A stretch of DNA of 64,000 nt from Natronospira proteinivora (GTDB lineage Bacteria; Pseudomonadota; Gammaproteobacteria; Natronospirales; Natronospiraceae), in NCBI RefSeq assembly GCF_024170465.1, contig NZ_JALJYF010000002.1, positions 434,001 through 498,000 on the forward strand. The letters run 5' to 3'. Position 1 is the first letter of the stretch. Every line of letters begins with the position of its first letter. Positions 26,386-34,847 of this stretch are shown piece after piece. Made by a program: the position numbers and the translations under genes. The notes under the pieces were generated by a model, which was not told where the DNA came from, searched no databases, and was given only the letters and a program-made list of their open reading frames with translations.

Positions 26386-27796
26386 GCGGCCACCTCTTCA
26401 CCCAGTAGACGATTGGCCAGGGCCTGCCAGCTCAGCCCGTCCGCTGCTCTCTCCGCTGTCACCGGCGCGGCATCAAGGGCAGCATCCAGGCCGGCCAGGA
26501 ATTCGGTTTCATCGGCATAGCAATGTACAAGGGGCTCGTCCTTGGACAGAGCCACGTCACACTCGGCGGGCAGCAATACCGGCAACCCCAGGGCCCGGAA
26601 TTCCCCCCATTGCCAGGGGGCCAGTAGTTGCTGGCCGGTGGGCAAGGGCAAGATCGCCACGCGCCAATGCCCCGGTGCCGTGTCCGCAAACCCAGCCCCC
26701 GACGCCACTATCAGATTCTCCAGACTTGGCAGATCGCCGGGCGCCCCTTCCCCCCGGCAATAAAACCGCACATCAGGACGCGCGCGGGCGGCATGCAGCA
26801 AAGTCGGCCAGTCAAAGACCTCGGCAGCCAGACTGCCCCAGTAAACCACCGTCGGCCGATCGTCTTGGTCAGGATCCGTTTTGACAGGCGGGCGGGCCTC
26901 GGCGGAAGCGCTGGCCTCCCGCCCCGGCGCCCACAGGGGCACATGATCCCGCCCACACAATGTGGCCAGCCTGCCGGCCAGCACGGGGCCGGCAGCGGCC
27001 GCTACCGAAGCCTGTCGGGCCAGAGGGCCCTCGGCCAGGGTGGCACCACTGAGCTGGGATTCGCCGGTCAGGTAATAGGCGCAATGCCAGCCGGCAGCGG
27101 CAAAAAGGGATTGATGATGCAGCGCCTCGGTATCGGCCATGAGTTGCACCAGATAGCCGCCCCCCTTACCGGCCGCCGCCAGCAAGCGTTCACTCTGCTC
27201 GGCAAAGAGATCATCCGGGATTCGCAGCAACAGCGCATCCTCGGACTGGACCACCGGCACTTCGGCCACGGCCCGGGGGGCCAGCTGCACAACGGGGTGG
27301 CCGGCCAAGCGCCAGGCCTGAATCAGGCGAGGGACATAACCCACGTCACTGCCCAGGGCCTCGCGGCTGCGGATGATCACCGGCCGCCTGTGACACTCTA
27401 CGGCCTGCGCAAGAAACCTCGTCACGGCCTCATCCAGCTGTTCCCGTTGCAAGCCCAGACTCAAGCCACTGGGCTGCACGGCCAGTGACTCGCATGTCAG
27501 ATCGGGATCGGACCAGGCATACAGGGCCAGCTGGACTTGCCGGGCGCCGGGCGGGCACGGCAAGTCACAATGAACATGGCTGCTGCCGGGCCGGGTGGGT
27601 AGATAGCGATAGGCCCCCAGGACCTCGGATTCGGCGCATTCCGGGTAGGGCCCCGGCAATCGCTCACCTGCTTCATCCAGAAAGCGAAGCGCCACCGCCA
27701 ATCCATGTCGATGGCCAGCCGCTTCTGCGTAGTCAATCTGGAGGCGGTAAAGGGTGCCATCCTGCAGGGCCTCGGATGTTTCAATCAGCGGCGGGG
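26382..27796 (-). CDS. Glycosyltransferase-like protein, 3' part of a gene split at an A10 tract
   Basis: The reading frame stays open from the A10 tract to 26382, about 470 codons. The first start codon in frame is a TTG at 27701, but the 32 codons before it read as sensible protein (LIETSEALQDGTLYRLQIDY), so the true N-terminus lies upstream. A -1 shift or one extra A at 27802-27811 joins it to the 27797-28396 frame, giving one 671-residue protein. The visible parts are a beta-rich segment (GAYRYLPTRPG), then a GT-B-like C-terminus (RPTVVYWGSLAAEVFDWPTL, WQWGEFRALGLPVLLP). Glycosyltransferase activity is likely but not proven. Confidence 0.6.
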
Positions 27797-28396
27797 TCAG
27801 CTTTTTTTTTTGGCCGCCCCGTTCTTGCGCTGCAACAGGCGCTCGGCAAAACCCGGCATACCCGGCGTTACCAGCAGCGTTACTCCATCGGGCAGGCGAT
27901 GCTGGCTGCGGGCGGCCCGCAATTCCAGGGTGTATTGCGGCAAGGCCGCCAGATCGGCAAAACCCAGGGTCACGGTCCCGCCATTGCTGGGCAGGTAGCG
28001 GTAATACTCACCCCGCTTGTTGCAATGCCAGCCCTCCAGGCCCTGGACCTTGGACAAATCCACATCGGCCTGCAGAAACAGCGCCGGCTTCATGGCCGCC
28101 ACGGCCTCATTGGTTCCGGTCAGGGAGAACTGCAATCGATCCCATTCATTGTCCAGGCGCAGCCGGGCCAATCCATCTTCACTCGACACCGCCAGCTGGT
28201 GACCCTGACGCAGGGGGCGGGACAGGGGCGGCTCAAACGGCTGCTTGCGCCCGAACAGGGAACGACGCGGGCGCTGCTGGGCAGCCGCCTCGAAATGCCG
28301 CTCGGCACAGCGCTGCAACTGGGGCACCTGGAGCCGGGCCAGCCACTGCTGAAACTGCTCAAGATCCTTGTTCTGACTGTTTTCCACTTCCGACAT
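27797..28396 (-). CDS. Beta-rich protein, 5' part of the gene split at an A10 tract
   Basis: 199 residues if translated without a shift, ending Lys-Lys-Lys-Ser stop directly after the A10 run. Residues 60-180 carry a repeat-like segment (GEYYRYLPSNGG, followed by LPQYTLELRAAR) that resembles a segment just after the frameshift (GAYRYLPTRPGSS, then ARQVQLALYAW). This supports both halves being one protein with tandem beta-sandwich domains. It starts 13 bases after the upstream glycosyltransferase stop. The short form may be made in its own right if the shift is programmed. Confidence 0.6.
   Translation of the reverse strand: MSEVENSQNKDLEQFQQWLARLQVPQLQRCAERHFEAAAQQRPRRSLFGRKQPFEPPLSRPLRQGHQLAVSSEDGLARLRLDNEWDRLQFSLTGTNEAVAAMKPALFLQADVDLSKVQGLEGWHCNKRGEYYRYLPSNGGTVTLGFADLAALPQYTLELRAARSQHRLPDGVTLLVTPGMPGFAERLLQRKNGAAKKKS
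27802..27811 (-). other. A10 homopolymer at the split point (slippage or error site)
   Basis: Ten consecutive A on the minus strand. Zero frame reads GCC AAA AAA AAA AGC TGA; the -1 frame continues AAA AAG CTG into the long downstream frame. Both ribosomal -1 shifting and RNA-polymerase slippage to A11 would restore the full protein. A homopolymer sequencing or assembly error is an equally simple explanation. Confidence 0.75.
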
Positions 28397-28409
28397 GCGC
28401 TTTACCTTA

Positions 28410-30302
28410 TCAAGCCGTCAGACCCTGGTAGAGTTTTGATGCATCTTCTGCCAGCCGTCGCCAGTCGCGATTTTCCCGCACCCATCGCAGCGCGGTCTCG
28501 GCCAGACGTTCACGCAGGGCATCGTCATCGGCCAGCGTGGCGATGGCCTCGGCCAGTGAATCCACGTTGCCCTTCTCGAACAGGCGGCCCGTTTCCCCAT
28601 CCTTGACGATTTCCGCCAGCGCGGCAACATCAGAGGCCAACACCGGCTTGCCCAGCGCCATGGCCTCAAAGGGCTTCATGGGCGAGACAATCTCGGTAAC
28701 CGGCTGAGGCTTTCGGGGGAAGACCATCACATCCATGGCCGCGTAGTAATCCCCCACCTGCTCATGGGGCACCCGCCCGGTAAACTTGATCTGCTCGCTG
28801 ACACCCAGGCGATGGGCCTGCCATTTCAGACGGCTCAGCTGATCCCCGTCCCCCACCAGCAAACAGTATAGATTGTCCTGGCCCTGCTCCCGCAGACGGG
28901 CCACCGCCTCTATCAAATCATCCAGGCCCTCGTACTGGGGCATGGAGCCCACATAGCCCAATACCAGGGCGTCCGGAGGAATCCCCCACTCACGGCGAAG
29001 TGCCTGCCCGCCGGCATCGGCCTCGACATCCGGGGCGGGGCCGGCGAAACGCTCAGTGTCCACCCCGTTGGGGATCACCGCAATCTTCTCCCCCGGCACC
29101 CCGCGATCCACCAGCAACTGCTTGAGGGCATCGGTAATGGCAATGACCTGATCCGCTTCCTGGCAGGCCTGGGTCTCCAGCTGCACGATCATGTCATACA
29201 GCTCCGAGCCCTCGAAGCTGGGCTGGCGGGAGAGACGCGTCAGCTCCCACAGCCCCCTGACTTCATACACCGAGGGCAGACCCAGCTTGCGCCCGGCCCA
29301 GACCGCGGCAATCCCGTTGATGTGGTTGGAGGCCCCATGCAGCAGGGCCGGGCGGCGTTTTTTCGCCAGCTTCAGCACCGTCTCGGCATTGCGCTCCAGA
29401 TAGCGCTCGGCATCCAGGCGACGATAACTGCGGCTGGGATCCAACAGGCGCTGATAGGGGACGCCATCCACCGTCACCCGGGGCACCACCCAGTGGGCCC
29501 GGTGCTTGAGATCCGAGGGATAACCCAGGCGGGTGACGCATTCCATGTCCCAGCCATGTTCAATCAAGGCCCGGGACAGGCCATGGGTACGGGTGGCATA
29601 GCCCCCGCTGTCCAAAGGAAGCGCATTATGTAACAAATACAAGACCCGACGCGTAGCGGGACGGGCATTGTGCGCCGCCTCCTGGGCCGGCAGGGCCACG
29701 CCCCCGCGCGCCAACATGCGCTCGCGGGCATCCAGAATCTCGCAGCTCCGCTCAAAGGCTCCTTCGCTGTGACGCAGGGCCTCGGCCAGTTCCCGGGTGC
29801 GGCGGATATGGCCGGCGTGGTTGTATTGATAGTAGAGGGATTTTCTCAGGCGATGCAGGGGGAACTGCGCCAGCAGGGCCTCGCCTTCCGCCAGGCCGTC
29901 CACGGGGTTTTCATCCAGGGCGGCGAGAAAGCCGCCCCAGCGGATATCCGGCTCGTATTCAGGCGCGGCATCCAGCAGGGCCGCGATGTAATCATCGGCC
30001 CGGGCCTGATCATAGCGCAGGCGCAGGGCGCGGCAGGAGGTGGCCACCGAGCTGGCGGTATAGATGGAATAGCGGGGCGGGCCGGGATAACGGGCTTCGG
30101 GATCGTTGGAGGCGGCATTGGGCGACTCGCCGTCCCCGGCCTCTGGGGCCGGTGCCTTGCTGGCTTTACCCAGACGCGCCTTGAGGGGCGCCAGGCGCAG
30201 CCATCCGGCAATGCGCTCATGGGGCAGGCCCAAGTGGTAGCTCATGGGCACCACCACCCGCCACTTGAAGCTGCGCAGGCCGGAAACCAGCTTGCTAGCC
30301 AT
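28410..30302 (-). CDS. Glycosyltransferase family 4 with N-terminal helical extension
   Basis: 630 residues. The GT-B core spans about 230-620: VLYLLHNALPLDSGGYATRTHGL at its start, LLHGASNHINGIAAVWAGRKLGLPSVYEVRG, IAVIPNGVDTERF, LGYVGSMPQYEGLDDLIEA, and VFPRKPQPVTEIVSPMKPFEAMALGKPV (the E-x7-E region). The first 220 residues are helical and partly low-complexity, perhaps TPR-like. The N-terminal GGYATRTHGL is typical of WcaL/PelF-like GT4 enzymes. The start overlaps the membrane-kinase gene upstream by 8 bases. Confidence 0.88.
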   Translation of the reverse strand: MASKLVSGLRSFKWRVVVPMSYHLGLPHERIAGWLRLAPLKARLGKASKAPAPEAGDGESPNAASNDPEARYPGPPRYSIYTASSVATSCRALRLRYDQARADDYIAALLDAAPEYEPDIRWGGFLAALDENPVDGLAEGEALLAQFPLHRLRKSLYYQYNHAGHIRRTRELAEALRHSEGAFERSCEILDARERMLARGGVALPAQEAAHNARPATRRVLYLLHNALPLDSGGYATRTHGLSRALIEHGWDMECVTRLGYPSDLKHRAHWVVPRVTVDGVPYQRLLDPSRSYRRLDAERYLERNAETVLKLAKKRRPALLHGASNHINGIAAVWAGRKLGLPSVYEVRGLWELTRLSRQPSFEGSELYDMIVQLETQACQEADQVIAITDALKQLLVDRGVPGEKIAVIPNGVDTERFAGPAPDVEADAGGQALRREWGIPPDALVLGYVGSMPQYEGLDDLIEAVARLREQGQDNLYCLLVGDGDQLSRLKWQAHRLGVSEQIKFTGRVPHEQVGDYYAAMDVMVFPRKPQPVTEIVSPMKPFEAMALGKPVLASDVAALAEIVKDGETGRLFEKGNVDSLAEAIATLADDDALRERLAETALRWVRENRDWRRLAEDASKLYQGLTA

Positions 30303-32076
30303 TCACCACTCCTTCGGCATCGCCGGGCACTTCGGCCGGTCCATCCAGATAACTCAACAACTTCTCCACATTCGTAAAAGCCGCGTTGAACGCCGACTTC
30401 TTCTGTACCAGGTCCTCAATGCGATACGCCAGACAGGCGATCCGCAAGTCATCCAGCCCCAGATCATCCGGGCAATCCTTCCGGGCACGCAGTTTATCAA
30501 ATACCGCATCCATCCGCCGATGGGTGAGCAAGGTCGGCGCCACGCCCACCCCCACCGGCTCCAGGGACCACTTGCCCCAGTCGGTCAATGTCAGGTCGCC
30601 GTCATCATCCGCGAAAGCGGTTTTCTCGCTCAAGCCGGCGTTATAGGGAAACAGGGGGATTCGGTTCAAACGGTCACGAATCTCATCCAGGCGGCGGGTG
30701 AGCTCGGCAAACAGCTCGCATTTTTCAGGGTCATCCAGGGCCAGCTCCATGCGTTCCAGCAGCTCCGGCGAGAAACGCTGGCCCAGATAAGGCTGGGACA
30801 GCTCAAACACCGAGCACAGGGCCTGGGGCGGCTCCAGCTGCCATAGTTCCAGGGTGAGCGGTAGCGCGTGGCGCTTCCAGGCATTGCGGGACAGAGCCTG
30901 GCCCTCACCCAGCTCATACAGGCGGCAACGGAAACCGGCCACCTCATACTCCGAGCGCACATCGGCCAGGCGCAGCGGACCGGCGCCCATGTGATCCCGG
31001 ATCAGATCCTCGTTATCCAGGTTCTGTGCCTGCTTGAACGGCACCACCTGTTCCAGCCCCCGAAACACGGTCTCCCCTGCCCCGTTCTCGGCCTGAACCA
31101 GAAAGAGATACATGCCGCGCAAGGGGTCCACCCAGTGACTGCTCACCGACAAGGCATCATCGTCTGCATGCAAATTCAGCAGCTCCCGAATCCGGGCCTC
31201 GCGGCGCTCTGGGGTGTAATGGTATTGCAGGTCCTGAAAGGCGGAGCGGGCCTGTTTCACATGCTGCTCTTCCAGAAACACCAGCGGGTCAATGGTGGAG
31301 CGCTGCCCGGACAGACTCACCGCCGTACTCACCGCACCGCTCAGGGCCGAAAGCAGCTGGCGGGCAATCAGGAAGGAGAGAATGGCGATCAACACATTGA
31401 TGCCATCGAACAGCAGGAAATCGATCACCAGATAGGAGAAGACCGCCAGGAAGAGAATGGCGTAGAGATAACCCAGATAAGAACCCAGGTTGCCCAGGAT
31501 ATAACCCCCGAAACCCCGGGGCTCCCGGGGTTCCACCGTCCGCAGTGCGGCCCAGGAAACCAACGCCATCAGGACGATGACACCGGTGGTAAAGACAAAC
31601 AGCCAGGGGTGAATAAGAAAACCCGCCAGCAGCAGAATCGAGGCCAACAGAAAACTGGCGCTGACATCGGAAAAACTCGAAAAGTAGCGCTTGGCCAGTT
31701 CCTTCTGGTTCTGGACCACCGACAGCTGATTGGAAACCGCGAGCAACCGCTGACTGCCCTTCTCCGAGAGATTCTCGGAGAGCTTGTCCAGGACCAGGGT
31801 CAGCAGGTAGGCCACCACCGCCGCAATGGACAGGCCAATGGCCCACTCATTGCGCAACTCGGGTTCAATAAAGAAACGAAAATAACGCGGCACGCCGGGC
31901 GTGGCCAGCAGCAGCAAAACCTTCAAGGGGATGAAGAAGGCCAGGATCCGGGTGATGTTGGCGGTGGCCTTGGACCAGACCAGCACCGGCGTCATCACCG
32001 GATGAATGGCCATAAAGGCCCCCATCACAGCAAAATGCCAGCGCAAAAACTGCCAGGTACTGCTAAATAGACGCAT
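30295..32076 (-). CDS. Membrane protein with kinase-like C-terminal domain, unknown
   Basis: 593 residues. Residues 30-260 contain about five or six hydrophobic segments (ILAFFIPLKVLLLLA, IGLSIAAVVAYLLTLVL, FLLASILLLAGFLIHPWLFVFTTG, AILFLAVFSYLVIDFLLF) arranged like the membrane half of an ABC exporter, but there is no Walker A, so it is not one. Residues 330-580 are soluble; DLTLTDWGKWSLEP resembles the D-x-G metal loop of phosphotransferase (APH/choline-kinase) folds. A clear H-x-D-x4-N catalytic loop is not obvious. It could be a membrane-anchored sugar or lipid kinase or pseudokinase. First gene of the run that goes down to 21589. Confidence 0.6.
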   Translation of the reverse strand: MRLFSSTWQFLRWHFAVMGAFMAIHPVMTPVLVWSKATANITRILAFFIPLKVLLLLATPGVPRYFRFFIEPELRNEWAIGLSIAAVVAYLLTLVLDKLSENLSEKGSQRLLAVSNQLSVVQNQKELAKRYFSSFSDVSASFLLASILLLAGFLIHPWLFVFTTGVIVLMALVSWAALRTVEPREPRGFGGYILGNLGSYLGYLYAILFLAVFSYLVIDFLLFDGINVLIAILSFLIARQLLSALSGAVSTAVSLSGQRSTIDPLVFLEEQHVKQARSAFQDLQYHYTPERREARIRELLNLHADDDALSVSSHWVDPLRGMYLFLVQAENGAGETVFRGLEQVVPFKQAQNLDNEDLIRDHMGAGPLRLADVRSEYEVAGFRCRLYELGEGQALSRNAWKRHALPLTLELWQLEPPQALCSVFELSQPYLGQRFSPELLERMELALDDPEKCELFAELTRRLDEIRDRLNRIPLFPYNAGLSEKTAFADDDGDLTLTDWGKWSLEPVGVGVAPTLLTHRRMDAVFDKLRARKDCPDDLGLDDLRIACLAYRIEDLVQKKSAFNAAFTNVEKLLSYLDGPAEVPGDAEGVVNG

Positions 32077-32448
32077 CAGTGGAACCCGGGCCCAAACAAA
32101 CAGGATATTGCGAGAAGCGCATTATACTGACTAAGGGGAAAATTTTCGCCAAACACCCTCCCCGGCTGGGCAGGAAACAACGAAAACCGATCTCGCGCCA
32201 AGACGCTAAGGCGCCAAGAAACCAGAAAAAAGAACTGAAAGGTTTTGACTTCTTAGCGCCTTCGCGTCTTAGCGCGATCCCATCCTTTCCGCCCTTGAAT
32301 TTCCTGCCACCCTCCGCGCCTCAGCAGGGGACAAGCCCTACACCTTTGGAAAATGAAAATACTCCCGTTCGGGAATAAATTCTTCCTTCCACGGCAATCC
32401 AGGCTATAATAATCCCGGACGGGAAGATTTAGGCTGGAGATTCCGATA
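32077..32448. other. Intergenic region between divergent genes
   Basis: About 370 bases without a coding frame I believe in. It holds a long imperfect hairpin (32193-32277), two TCCCG-NN-CGGGA operators, and a TATAAT box for the plus-strand HipB-like gene. The promoter for the minus-strand operon starting at 32076 must also lie here; I cannot place its boxes with confidence. Confidence 0.6.
32193..32277. repeat. Long inverted repeat, 28-base arms
   Basis: Left arm 32193-32220 begins TCGCGCCAAGACGC; right arm 32250-32277 ends GTCTTAGCGCGA. By eye 25 of 28 positions are complementary, with a 29-base loop. Phrases of this type (GCGCCAAGACGCTAAGG) occur as dispersed repeats in many bacteria. Confidence 0.75.
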
Positions 32449-32474
32449 ATGGACAAAATAATCCCGAACGGGAT
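32362..32474 (+). promoter_or_regulatory. Promoter and three operators of the HipB-like gene
   Basis: Three near-identical palindromes TCCCG-NN-CGGGA at 32363-32374, 32413-32424 and 32462-32473, spaced 50 and 49 bases. A perfect -10 box TATAAT at 32405-32410 lies between the first two; a -35 box at 17 bases is weak. The third site is inside the coding sequence (codons 5-8). The spacing is close to five helical turns, which suits cooperative binding. HipB proteins autorepress through similar dyads. Confidence 0.72.
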
Positions 32475-32688
32475 TATTCATGATGTAGCAATGCTGGGTG
32501 CCGGCATCCGCCAGCGTCGGCGCCAACTGGGCCTGACGCAGGCGGATGCCGCCATGGCCTGTGGCGTGGGTACCCGGTTCCTCGCCGAGCTGGAACGGGG
32601 CAAGCCCACCGCCCAGCTCGGCAAGACTCTGCAGATTCTCACCGGCCTGGGCCTGGAACTGACACTGCACACACGGGAGCGGACATGA
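32449..32688 (+). CDS. HipB-like XRE-family regulator (orphan antitoxin)
   Basis: 79 residues. Helix-turn-helix of the Cro/CI type: GAGIRQRRRQLGLTQADAAMACGVGTRFLAELERGK, followed by a short strand TLQILTGLGLELTL that forms the HipB dimer interface. A GGAG lies 9 bases before the ATG. Its stop codon overlaps a new ATG (ATGA), the usual coupling to hipA, but only a 12-codon frame follows, so the kinase partner seems to be lost. It probably still represses its own promoter through the three operators. Confidence 0.85.
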   Translation: MDKIIPNGIIHDVAMLGAGIRQRRRQLGLTQADAAMACGVGTRFLAELERGKPTAQLGKTLQILTGLGLELTLHTRERT

Positions 32689-32823
32689 TCGTGGCAGGCC
32701 TGCTGAGCGAGGCCCAGAACTGAAACCAGAGCTTCGCCTACGACCCGCGCAGAATGAATACGGCGAAACCCCCAGCCTTTCCCGGATCACCAAGATCATG
32801 GGCAGACGCATCATTTTCATTAA
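32685..32823 (+). pseudogene. Possible hipA remnant
   Basis: An ATG overlapping the hipB-like stop begins a frame that closes after 12 codons (MIVAGLLSEAQN). Read through the TGA it continues NQSFAYDPRRMN, which recalls the F-x-YD segment near the N-terminus of HipA. The rest is not recognisable. Too short to be sure: it may simply be non-coding. Confidence 0.3.
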
Positions 32824-33662
32824 ATCTCCGCCCTGACTAGCCCCTCCCACAGGGCCGCGAGGACAGTGGGTATCCGCTGTATTGGCGAGCGCATGTATCG
32901 ATGGACATCAGCAACGAGTCTTGAGTCCCCATCTTGATCTATTTCATGCCCCAGAAAATCCAGCAAGAAAGTCCGATCATCGCTCGCCAGAATCTCACCG
33001 GCTTGCCATCCAAGAACCGATATAGCTGCAAGGTGAAGATCATAGTCATGAAAAGCAGCGAGATCCGGATACCGGTCGTATATCTCATCCACATTGGCGA
33101 TTCTTTCCGCATGCTCAATGAGATACGCAATATCCTCGGCATCCCGCCCCGGTTGCTGGTGGCCCCGCTCTTCCCATGCGAACAGCTTCAATGCCAACAG
33201 CCCGGCCGGGCTCGCAACGGGCACTTCCAGTTCATCATTCACCGTAACCCGGTAGGCTGCCTTGGCCGCACCGCGAAAACCTCGAACGGTCATCACCGAG
33301 TCACCATGAGGTGGCCACAGCACCTGGTTCCCCGGCCCTTCAACCCCGCCATAGGGAAGCAGATCGAAATACCGGCCATTGACCGCACGAAATCGTTTAG
33401 GCGGTCTTGCCAGTGCCTCAAAATGACGGGTGTCGGCACATGCCTGGCACAGCCTGTCGAAATGAGCCCAGTCCTCGACCCAGACTGCAAAATCGGTATC
33501 CTCCGTAGCCCGTCCTTTCGGCCATTGATAGACGCTTTCGAGCAAAAGACATCGGGCGGTGGCCCCCACAATAAGCCAGGGCACGGTTGCCAATTCTGCT
33601 GCCCTTGAGAACTGTCGCAGCGATTCCAGAAGTTCCTCATCGACAGTCGTATGCAAGCTCAC
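32820..33662 (-). CDS. AbiEii-type nucleotidyltransferase toxin
   Basis: 280 residues from a GTG at 33662 that overlaps the antitoxin stop (GTGA) with GGGAG 8 bases upstream. The nucleotidyltransferase fold is indicated by PWLIVGATARCLLLES and KGRATEDTDFAVWV (G-[S/A]-x and D-x-D metal site), a later strand with DLLPYGGVE, and SPAGLLALKLFAWEERGHQQPGRDAEDIAYLI, typical of the AbiEii/DUF1814 group. These toxins nucleotidylate cellular targets (tRNA in the best studied relatives) and cause abortive infection or growth arrest. Paired with the AbiEi-like gene directly upstream. Confidence 0.85.
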   Translation of the reverse strand: MSLHTTVDEELLESLRQFSRAAELATVPWLIVGATARCLLLESVYQWPKGRATEDTDFAVWVEDWAHFDRLCQACADTRHFEALARPPKRFRAVNGRYFDLLPYGGVEGPGNQVLWPPHGDSVMTVRGFRGAAKAAYRVTVNDELEVPVASPAGLLALKLFAWEERGHQQPGRDAEDIAYLIEHAERIANVDEIYDRYPDLAAFHDYDLHLAAISVLGWQAGEILASDDRTFLLDFLGHEIDQDGDSRLVADVHRYMRSPIQRIPTVLAALWEGLVRAEI

Positions 33663-34726
33663 AGGAACTGCTCCCGAATCAAACCGGCTGCATCCAGGCA
33701 CCGCGCGTCGCCGGTACCGACCAGATCCGCGTAAACAAGAAGAGGCGGAACCAAGCGCTTGCCACCGTATTCTTTTACAGCATCGGCTTTATCGAAATCC
33801 CAGAACGGTTGCAACAACTCAAGCTCACCTTCGTCATCGCGGCTCAATCTCAGACGCCGGGCCAGCTCATTCAGCTTCGGTCGACCGTAAACCGTAACGC
33901 GCCCGGGACGAAGATACTGGGTGAGCACAGAAGCGGCCGGTTCGCCTCCCAACCAGAGATCATGGGCCCTGAAATCAGCCAGCTCAAAACTGCGCCACCA
34001 GTCCGGGTCGTGAGCGCGGAATCGCTGCCCACCCAGTCTCGGCCGCAACTTCTGGAGATACCCCTCGACCCAACGATCAAGCAGCTCATCTTCTCTGTCG
34101 GGGTCAAAAATCCGGCCCCCCTTTCGGGACCGACAGTACCCCAGTCGCTCGAGATCCTCGATGGTGCCGGCAACGGTACCCAGTGCAACCCCGGAGTAAC
34201 GGGCCAGGGTCCGATAGCTGCTATTTCGCTGGGAATACAGACTCAACAGCGTGAAGATCACTTTCAGGCCAGCGGGCTGAAAGGCCCGGACGACCTTCGC
34301 TGGCCGAGACTTGGCAACATGCTTGCCCGAAAGGCGGATATGAACATAGGGCTCGGTTGAACGCAGATAGACATTGCCAATGCCGTCCACATACTGAATA
34401 CCGAGCGTTTTCAGGCTGGCGAGGGCCTCAGCATCGATCCGTTCGGCCACCAGAAGGTAGGGGCCCGGTACAGGTAGCCGCTGGGCAACCGCTGCGACAT
34501 TCCGGGCCACCGCCGCAGTCACCTGACGGCGGACCAGCACCGCATACTGGATGTCGGGCCCTTTCTCCGGGAAACGCAGATCGAGAAAGGCCTCAATACC
34601 GTCTCTCGGGCGAGTAATGCCGTTGAAACGACGATCTGTTTTAGGCTCATCTGTTCGGACGCCGGCCTGCTGCGCCAACACCTGCCGGGCCGTCTCAATG
34701 AGCGAAAATTTTGTCGGCTGGTCCAT
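33659..34726 (-). CDS. AbiEi-family antitoxin / autorepressor
   Basis: 355 residues. A central winged-helix region (KVIFTLLSLYSQRNSSYRTLARYSGVALGTVAGTIEDLERLGYC) and a C-terminal domain (FRAHDLWLGGEPAASVLTQYLRPGRVTVYG) match type IV antitoxins of the AbiEi group, here the longer version with an extra N-terminal nuclease-like domain (residues 45-150). It neutralises the toxin and represses the operon. The promoter has a perfectly symmetric set of four half sites (34730-34782). The pair sits between polysaccharide genes and is unrelated to them in function. Confidence 0.85.
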   Translation of the reverse strand: MDQPTKFSLIETARQVLAQQAGVRTDEPKTDRRFNGITRPRDGIEAFLDLRFPEKGPDIQYAVLVRRQVTAAVARNVAAVAQRLPVPGPYLLVAERIDAEALASLKTLGIQYVDGIGNVYLRSTEPYVHIRLSGKHVAKSRPAKVVRAFQPAGLKVIFTLLSLYSQRNSSYRTLARYSGVALGTVAGTIEDLERLGYCRSRKGGRIFDPDREDELLDRWVEGYLQKLRPRLGGQRFRAHDPDWWRSFELADFRAHDLWLGGEPAASVLTQYLRPGRVTVYGRPKLNELARRLRLSRDDEGELELLQPFWDFDKADAVKEYGGKRLVPPLLVYADLVGTGDARCLDAAGLIREQFL

Positions 34727-34729
34727 GAC

Positions 34730-34782
34730 TGTTCAATAAAAAACGCTGTTCAATAAAATTGAACATAGCATAATATTGAACA
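34730..34782 (-). promoter_or_regulatory. AbiE operator: four half sites with common dyad
   Basis: TGTTCAAT occurs at 34730-34737 and 34747-34754, and its complement ATTGAACA at 34758-34765 and 34775-34782. All four are symmetric about position 34756: the inner arms are 3 bases apart and each outer half site is 17 bases from the inner one. The element starts 4 bases upstream of the antitoxin ATG. AbiEi proteins are known to bind inverted repeats and repress their own genes. Confidence 0.8.
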
Positions 34783-34847
34783 CCCCGCCATATACTTTAC
34801 CGCCCTGCCCCTTCAGCGCCTCGGCGGGAGATAGAGCCCTTAAACAA

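Noticed and set aside
30868-32070. 400-codon plus-strand frame
   Set aside because: Antisense to the membrane-kinase gene; Gln/His-rich product typical of a shadow frame.
30295-32076. ABC exporter (MsbA/PglK-like) call
   Set aside because: Membrane helices fit, but no Walker A, signature or Walker B motif is present in the C-terminal half.
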